Assembly (NCBI GenBank): GCA_022508705.1
Contig: JAFLUO010000056.1
Location: 1 to 11,680 of the forward strand
From: Oscillospiraceae bacterium
GTDB taxonomy: Bacteria > Bacillota > Clostridia > Oscillospirales > Acutalibacteraceae
Direction of reading: 5' to 3'
DNA length: 11,680 nucleotides
Shown: piece by piece, positions 7,370-11,680 of the stretch
How positions within the stretch are numbered: position 1 is the first letter of the stretch
How the letters are laid out: each line of letters begins with the position of its first letter
The notes under the pieces: model-generated
Told to the model about the DNA's origin: nothing
Database searches by the model: none
Seen by the model: only the letters and a program-made list of their open reading frames with translations
Made by a program: the position numbers and the translations under genes

Positions 7370-8430
7370 AAAGACACCTCCGTAATTTCATTTATGGCAC
7401 TAATCAGTATATCCATTTGCTCACTTGTGCCTATTGTTATTCTGTTATACTCTTTCAGTCTTTCTTTGTCAAAGTGGCGGACAAGAATACCTTTTTCTTT
7501 AAGCTTTAAGTAAAGAGTTTTTCCGTCTATATCTTTTGACGATGTAAAAAGGAAATTTGCCTTTGAGTCGGTGAGTGTAAAGCCCATTTTTTTAAGCTTT
7601 TCTGCCGTATATTCACGGACTTTAATAATTTCTTTGCAGTTTTTTTCAAAATATTCGCTGTCAAGCAGTGCGCCCACGCCTGCCGCCATAGTCATTCGGT
7701 TTACGTTGTACGGATTTGTTGAATACTTTACAGTATTCAAATCTCTTATAAGATTTTCATTGGCAATTCCAAAGCCTAAGCGCGCGCCTGCCATTGAGCG
7801 TGATTTTGAAAACGTCTGCGTTACAAGCAAGTTGTCATATTTGTGAATGAGATTTACTGCACTTTCCGTTCCGAAATCAACGTACGCTTCATCAATAACG
7901 ATAATATTATCCGGATTGCTTTTAATAATTTTCTCAATACGGTCAAGGGGAAGAGCTATTCCCGTAGGCGCATTTGGATTAGCAATAAACACGGTTTTAT
8001 TTACTCCGCAAAAGGCGTCAACGTCTATCCCAAAATCATCTTTTAAAGGTATTTCCTCATAAGGCACATTATTAAGCTCCGCAAAAACAGGATAAAAGCC
8101 GTAAGTAATATCGGGAAAAACCGCAGGGTGCTCGTCGTCGCAAAATGCCATAAAAGCAAAATTTAATATTTCGTCGCTCCCGTTTGTAAAAAGAATTTCA
8201 TTTTCTGAAATGCCGAAATGCTTTGAAGCAGTTTTTACAAGATCACGGCACTCAGGATCAGAATAAAGTTCTAAATGCTCTGCCTCTCTTTGGGCGAATT
8301 CCAAAGCCTTTGGAGACGGCGGAAAAGGTGACTCGTTAGTATTCAGTTTTATATATTTCATCTCTTTGGGCTGTTCACCCGGAACGTATGGCACAAGAGA
8401 TTTATATTTTCCGCTGAAAAAACGGCTCAT
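7366..8430 (-). CDS. hisC: Histidinol-phosphate aminotransferase
   Basis: PLP enzyme of the aspartate aminotransferase fold that transaminates imidazole-acetol phosphate with glutamate to L-histidinol phosphate. Visible in 354 residues: substrate-side LNTNESPFPPSP (29-40), NPNAPTG (151-157), VIDEAYVDF (178-186) with the PLP-ring Asp180, the Schiff-base Lys209 in TQTFSKS (204-210), and the nearby MAGARLGFG carrying the phosphate-binding Arg. The NPNAPTG and AGARLGF patterns favour HisC over other class I/II aminotransferases, and the operon position settles it. ATG at 8430 shares its A with the hisD stop, and GAGGAGG provides a strong ribosome site. The enzyme may also accept aromatic amino acids, as some relatives do, but this cannot be seen here. 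Confidence 0.96.
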   Translation of the reverse strand: MSRFFSGKYKSLVPYVPGEQPKEMKYIKLNTNESPFPPSPKALEFAQREAEHLELYSDPECRDLVKTASKHFGISENEILFTNGSDEILNFAFMAFCDDEHPAVFPDITYGFYPVFAELNNVPYEEIPLKDDFGIDVDAFCGVNKTVFIANPNAPTGIALPLDRIEKIIKSNPDNIIVIDEAYVDFGTESAVNLIHKYDNLLVTQTFSKSRSMAGARLGFGIANENLIRDLNTVKYSTNPYNVNRMTMAAGVGALLDSEYFEKNCKEIIKVREYTAEKLKKMGFTLTDSKANFLFTSSKDIDGKTLYLKLKEKGILVRHFDKERLKEYNRITIGTSEQMDILISAINEITEVSL

Positions 8431-9710
8431 TACTTTTCCTCCTCAGTGCGAATTAACGCACTTTTTGCGTGAGCGGTAAGCCCCTCCTGCTGTGCAAAGA
8501 AAGCTACGTCTTTTGCAACTTTTTTCAGAGCATCCTTTGTATAATAAGTGTACTGTGTTTTCTTAACAAAATCGTCAACGGAAAGCGGACTTGAAAATTT
8601 TGCTGTGCCGCCCGTGGGTAAAGTGTGGTTAGGCCCTGCAAAATAGTCGCCTAATGCTTCAGGGCAATTTTTGCCCATGAAAATTGAGCCTGCGTGACGG
8701 ATTTTATCAAGACAGTCAAAGGGATTTTCAACGCACAACTCCAAATGCTCGGGCGCAATTTCATTGGCAATCTCAAATACTGTTTCAAGGTTCTCGGCAA
8801 TAATAATCTTTCCGTTTGCATCTATTGACGCTCTTGCAATTTCACTTCTCTCAAGAAGCGGAATCTGATTTTCAATTTCATCGGCAACATTTTTTGCAAG
8901 CTCTTCGGAATTGGTAACTAGAACGGCGCTTGCCATTTTGTCATGCTCGGCTTGGGAAAGAAGATCTGCCGCTAAGTGAGCAGGGTTATTCTTAGCGTCA
9001 GCAACAATTAAAATCTCGCTCGGGCCTGCTATCATATCAATGGAAACCACGCCGAAAACCTGCTTTTTAGCCTCTGCAACAAATGCGTTGCCGGGACCTA
9101 CTATTTTATCAACTTTAGGAACGGACTGAGTGCCGAAAGCCAGAGCGGCAACCGCTTGCGCGCCGCCTACTTTGAAAATTTTATCTACACCTGCAATTTT
9201 TGCCGCCGCCAAAATTACGGGGTTAACTTTTCCGTCTGCCCCGGGCGGTGTTACGATAACAACCTCTTTACAGCCTGCAATTTTGGCAGGGATAGAATCC
9301 ATTAAAACCGTTGACGGGTAAGCCGCCGTACCGCCGGGAACATAAAGTCCTGCTCTGTCAACGGGAATTACTTTCTGCCCGATTACAATGCCGTCTTCGT
9401 CATTTATAATAAAGCTGTTTCTAACCTGTTTTTCGTGAAATTTGCGGATATTCTTTGCGGCTCTTTCGAGTATTTCAATAAATTTAGGCTCAACTACACT
9501 CAATGCCTCGCTTATTTCTTCTTCGGTTACAAGTAAAGATGAAAGCTCTGCCTTATCAAATTTTTTGCAGTATTCAAAAAGCGCTTTGTCCCCGTTTGCT
9601 TTTACGTTTTCTATAATTTCTGCAACAATATCGGTTACATTAACGGTTGGAACAACACGGTCAAAGATTTCGTCATTTGAAAGCTCGCTGTATTTCATTA
9701 TTTTAATCAT
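8430..9710 (-). CDS. hisD: Histidinol dehydrogenase
   Basis: Zinc enzyme that oxidises L-histidinol with two NAD+ to L-histidine, the last step. The 426 residues carry the expected marks: PGGTAAYPST (125-134), VGGAQAVAALAFGT (181-194), KIVGPGN (202-208), zinc ligands Gln253 and His256 in SQAEHDK, catalytic Glu321-His322 in IAPEHLEL, the zinc Asp355 in EALGDYFAGPNHTLPTGG, and His414 in LTAHAKS. ATG at 9710 overlaps the hisG stop as ATGA and has an excellent GGAGGGA site (9716-9722). A second ATG four codons later also fits relatives but has a less well-placed site. Complete, with no missing catalytic residue. Confidence 0.97.
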   Translation of the reverse strand: MIKIMKYSELSNDEIFDRVVPTVNVTDIVAEIIENVKANGDKALFEYCKKFDKAELSSLLVTEEEISEALSVVEPKFIEILERAAKNIRKFHEKQVRNSFIINDEDGIVIGQKVIPVDRAGLYVPGGTAAYPSTVLMDSIPAKIAGCKEVVIVTPPGADGKVNPVILAAAKIAGVDKIFKVGGAQAVAALAFGTQSVPKVDKIVGPGNAFVAEAKKQVFGVVSIDMIAGPSEILIVADAKNNPAHLAADLLSQAEHDKMASAVLVTNSEELAKNVADEIENQIPLLERSEIARASIDANGKIIIAENLETVFEIANEIAPEHLELCVENPFDCLDKIRHAGSIFMGKNCPEALGDYFAGPNHTLPTGGTAKFSSPLSVDDFVKKTQYTYYTKDALKKVAKDVAFFAQQEGLTAHAKSALIRTEEEK

Positions 9711-10345
9711 AACTGTCCCTCCGTCTGTTCTGCAAGTTTTTGAGTGAGCTTATCTATTTCACTGCTCTTGAATTTATAGCTTGCCTTGTTTGAAATAAGT
9801 CTTGCGCTTATGGGTACTACCGTATCAAACACTGTAAGGTCATTTTCTTTAAGAGTAGTCCCCGTTTCAACAATATCTACTATTACATCTGAAAGCCCTA
9901 AAATAGGAGCAATTTCTATTGAGCCGTTCAGGTGGATAATATCAATATCTCTGCCCTTTGAGCGATAAAAATTTCCTGCTATATTTGAAAATTTAGTTGC
10001 TACTTTAAGCGTTTTGCCTTTGTCGTCACGGAAATCCTTCTTTGCGGCAACCGCCATTTTGCATTTGCCGATTTTAAGGTCTAAAAGCTCGTAAATATCC
10101 GGCTCATATTCAAGTAAAATGTCCTTGCCTGCAACGCCAATGTCCGCCGCTCCCCGCTCAACATAAATTGCAACGTCTGACGGCTTTACCCAAAAGTAGC
10201 GAACTCCAATTTCCTCGTTTTCAAAAATAAGCTTTCTGTTATTCTCTTCAATTGACGGGCAAGGGTAACCTGCTTGCCGAAACATTGAATAAACTTTTTC
10301 GCCGAGTCTGCCTTTCGGAAGAGCTACATTAAGCATTGTCTTCAA
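9707..10345 (-). CDS. hisG: ATP phosphoribosyltransferase, short-form catalytic subunit
   Basis: Condenses ATP and PRPP to phosphoribosyl-ATP, the first and committed step of histidine synthesis. At 212 residues it lacks the C-terminal regulatory ACT-like domain of long HisG and must work with HisZ, encoded just upstream; the family complex is a hetero-octamer. Visible: ALPKGRLGEKV (8-18), GAADIGVAGKD (65-75) and the PRPP loop DIVETGTTL (157-165). I chose the TTG at 10345 because AGGTGA ends six bases before it. An in-frame ATG at 10336 aligns better with the usual MLNxALPKGRL start but sits 15 bases from that site. The 17-base overlap with hisZ implies coupled synthesis of the two partners. 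Confidence 0.95.
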   Translation of the reverse strand: MKTMLNVALPKGRLGEKVYSMFRQAGYPCPSIEENNRKLIFENEEIGVRYFWVKPSDVAIYVERGAADIGVAGKDILLEYEPDIYELLDLKIGKCKMAVAAKKDFRDDKGKTLKVATKFSNIAGNFYRSKGRDIDIIHLNGSIEIAPILGLSDVIVDIVETGTTLKENDLTVFDTVVPISARLISNKASYKFKSSEIDKLTQKLAEQTEGQL

Positions 10346-11444
10346 TGCAAATCACCTCTCCGTCTTTCATGGTTACAAGTCTTTTATATTTAATACCGTC
10401 AGGTTTCTCTGCTTGCATTAAAACACTTTCGCCCTTTGCGATTATTTCATCTGCCTTACTTTTGAGCATTGAAATATCCGCATTTTCCGAATAAACAAAA
10501 AGAACATCAACGTCATATTCAGAAGACACCGTATTTTCAAAGCTGTCAAGATAGACCGCAAAGCCGATAGCCCCCGACTGCCTTTTCATATTTTTCATCA
10601 AAGCGTCATACTGACCGCCTGAAAGTACACTTGTGGGAACGCCCTCGGCAAATCCCTTAAACACAAAGCCGTTATAATACCGCAAATCGTCAACAACAGA
10701 AAAATCTATACGAATAACGTCGCCGTTTTCTTCACGGCTCAAAGCAGTCATTACATTTTCAAATATTTCTATATTCTTTTCATCGGCAATATCTTTAAGG
10801 TTTTCCCGTATCCATGGCAAAACTTCGCTCGGTGTGCCGTAAATTTTAGCCGTGTTTGCCAAAAATTCTGCTTTTTCTTTCTCAATTCCGAGAGAGTCGC
10901 AAAATGCGAGAAGCTCATGAACATTTTTCTCACCGATAAAGTGAATTATTTTTTTTATTTCCCCTTTAGGCACGCCCACATAATTGATAATATCAGAAAG
11001 CAGTCCTAAATGAGATATTTCCATAATGCAGTTTTTTTCTGCACAGACAAGGCTTTTTACCGCCAAAGAAATAACCTCAAAAATGCAGTATTCGTCAATA
11101 TTGCCTATTGCCTCAAGACCCACCTGTGTAATTTCCTTAAAGGAATGTGTTCCTTTTGAAACACGGTAAACATTTTCATTATAATAAAGCTTTTGAACCG
11201 TATTTCCTGCATCTTTCGTATTCTTAACTATTGAAAGAGTAACGTCGGGCTTTAATGCCATAAGCTTACCGTTAGTGTCGGTAAATGTAATAACCCCGTC
11301 GGAAATGAGAAAATCCTTATTTTTTGCGTAAAGGTCATATTCCTCAAATTTATTCATTTTGTAACGGGAATAACCGTATTTATCATAAAGCTCGCGAAGC
11401 AAAAATATTAAATTTTCACTTGGGAGTAGCTGTGATGATTTCAT
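10329..11444 (-). CDS. hisZ: ATP phosphoribosyltransferase regulatory subunit (HisRS-like)
   Basis: Catalytically silent paralogue of histidyl-tRNA synthetase that activates short-form HisG and mediates feedback inhibition by histidine. The 371 residues show the class II synthetase core: ALKPDVTLSI (63-72), the motif-2 region YYNENVYRV (87-95) and the later DDLRYYNGFVFKGF, equivalent to the LDYYTGxxFE region of HisRS. The HisRS-specific glycine-rich GGGRYD is degenerate (SGGQYDAL) and the C-terminal anticodon-binding domain is absent or much reduced, so this is not a tRNA synthetase. ATG at 11444 overlaps the yerC stop by four bases (ATGA), with only a weak AGAAGAGAG ribosome site, which suggests coupling to yerC. 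Its stop lies inside hisG. Confidence 0.95.
   Translation of the reverse strand: MKSSQLLPSENLIFLLRELYDKYGYSRYKMNKFEEYDLYAKNKDFLISDGVITFTDTNGKLMALKPDVTLSIVKNTKDAGNTVQKLYYNENVYRVSKGTHSFKEITQVGLEAIGNIDEYCIFEVISLAVKSLVCAEKNCIMEISHLGLLSDIINYVGVPKGEIKKIIHFIGEKNVHELLAFCDSLGIEKEKAEFLANTAKIYGTPSEVLPWIRENLKDIADEKNIEIFENVMTALSREENGDVIRIDFSVVDDLRYYNGFVFKGFAEGVPTSVLSGGQYDALMKNMKRQSGAIGFAVYLDSFENTVSSEYDVDVLFVYSENADISMLKSKADEIIAKGESVLMQAEKPDGIKYKRLVTMKDGEVICIEDNA
10352..10360 (-). promoter_or_regulatory. Ribosome binding site deciding the hisG start
   Basis: GAGAGGTGA lies inside the last codons of hisZ. AGGTGA is six bases from TTG 10345 and 15 from ATG 10336, so spacing favours the TTG start, while homology alone would favour the ATG. 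Confidence 0.5.
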
Positions 11445-11680
11445 TTGTTTTTGCTCTCTTCTTCTAATTTTTTAATAGCGGTTTCATACCCGCCGCTGCC
11501 GTAGTTTAAACATTTGCTCACTTTTCCTATGGTTGCGGTGCTAATGTCCAGCGTTTCGCTGATTTTTTGATAGCTCATACCCTTTTTAAGAAGAATTGCA
11601 GTATCAAGGCGCTGTGCCATATCGCGTATTTCCTTAATAGTGCAGATATCCTCAAAGTAAGCGTAGCACTCGTCTATTGT
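11441..11680 (-). CDS. yerC: YerC/YecD-family TrpR-like DNA-binding regulator, N-terminus outside the window
   Basis: The frame reaches the window edge open and gives 79 C-terminal residues, beginning TIDECYAYFEDICTIKEI. It matches the YerC family of small TrpR-fold proteins (about 100 residues), so roughly 20-25 N-terminal residues are missing. The family core AQRLDTAILLKKGMSYQKI is followed by the recognition-helix region SETLDISTATIGKVSKCLNYG, a helix-turn-helix. Comparative genomics has proposed this family as regulator of his genes in Firmicutes. Placement as first visible gene, with its stop overlapping hisZ, supports the idea that it represses its own operon; the operator and promoter would lie upstream, outside the window. 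Whether histidine is the effector cannot be seen. The charged tail (KKLEEESKNK) is family-like. Confidence 0.9.
   Translation of the reverse strand, partial: TIDECYAYFEDICTIKEIRDMAQRLDTAILLKKGMSYQKISETLDISTATIGKVSKCLNYGSGGYETAIKKLEEESKNK

Noticed and set aside
10329..11444. hisZ read as histidyl-tRNA synthetase (hisS)
   Set aside because: Only 371 residues, degenerate HisRS-specific motifs, no clear anticodon-binding domain, and it sits beside a short-form hisG, which requires HisZ.

Overview
The window is one unidirectional, minus-strand biosynthetic gene cluster that fills the sequence from edge to edge. Read in the direction of transcription (right to left) it runs: a yerC-type TrpR-like regulator (start outside the window), hisZ, hisG, hisD, hisC, hisB, hisH, hisA, hisF, hisIE, argC, argJ, argB and argD (end outside the window). 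No gene on the plus strand is supported; the plus-strand open frames are shadows. There are no RNA genes, mobile elements, CRISPR arrays or repeats of note, and no gene-free stretch of 300 bases. The longest gap is about 86 bases, between hisF and hisIE.

Organism: the combination of a YerC-type regulator, short-form HisG with HisZ, fused HisIE, monofunctional HisB, bifunctional-type ArgJ, purine-rich Shine-Dalgarno sites and fairly AT-rich third positions points to a Clostridia-like Firmicute, perhaps a gut lineage. This is inference from gene style; no marker gene is present to fix it.

Right part (about 3951-11680): the histidine operon. HisG with HisZ starts the pathway from ATP and PRPP. 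HisIE, HisA, HisH/HisF and HisB carry the intermediate to imidazole-acetol phosphate, HisC transaminates it, and HisD makes histidine. Histidinol-phosphate phosphatase is the one step not encoded here. Genes from yerC to hisF overlap by 1 to 17 bases, mostly as ATGA, TAATG or TGATG junctions, so translation is probably coupled. The regulator at the head is a plausible repressor of the whole unit.

Left part (1-3934): the acetylated arginine pathway argC-argJ-argB-argD, beginning only 16 bases after hisIE with no visible promoter, terminator or arginine operator between them. The arginine genes therefore look like the distal part of a his-arg supra-operon. ArgJ recycles the acetyl group, and ArgB carries the N-terminal helix and C-terminal signature of arginine-inhibited kinases.

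The main anomaly is in argD: an in-frame TAA (65-67) follows codon 265, yet the same frame continues to the window edge with well conserved aminotransferase sequence (HGSTFGGNP). One base change explains it, as a true nonsense mutation or a sequence error. A second spot worth attention is the hisF-hisIE gap, which holds a small GTG-started frame with a good ribosome binding site and a potential stem-loop, while hisIE itself lacks a clear ribosome binding site. I see no evidence of a wholly new biological system here; this is otherwise ordinary core metabolism.
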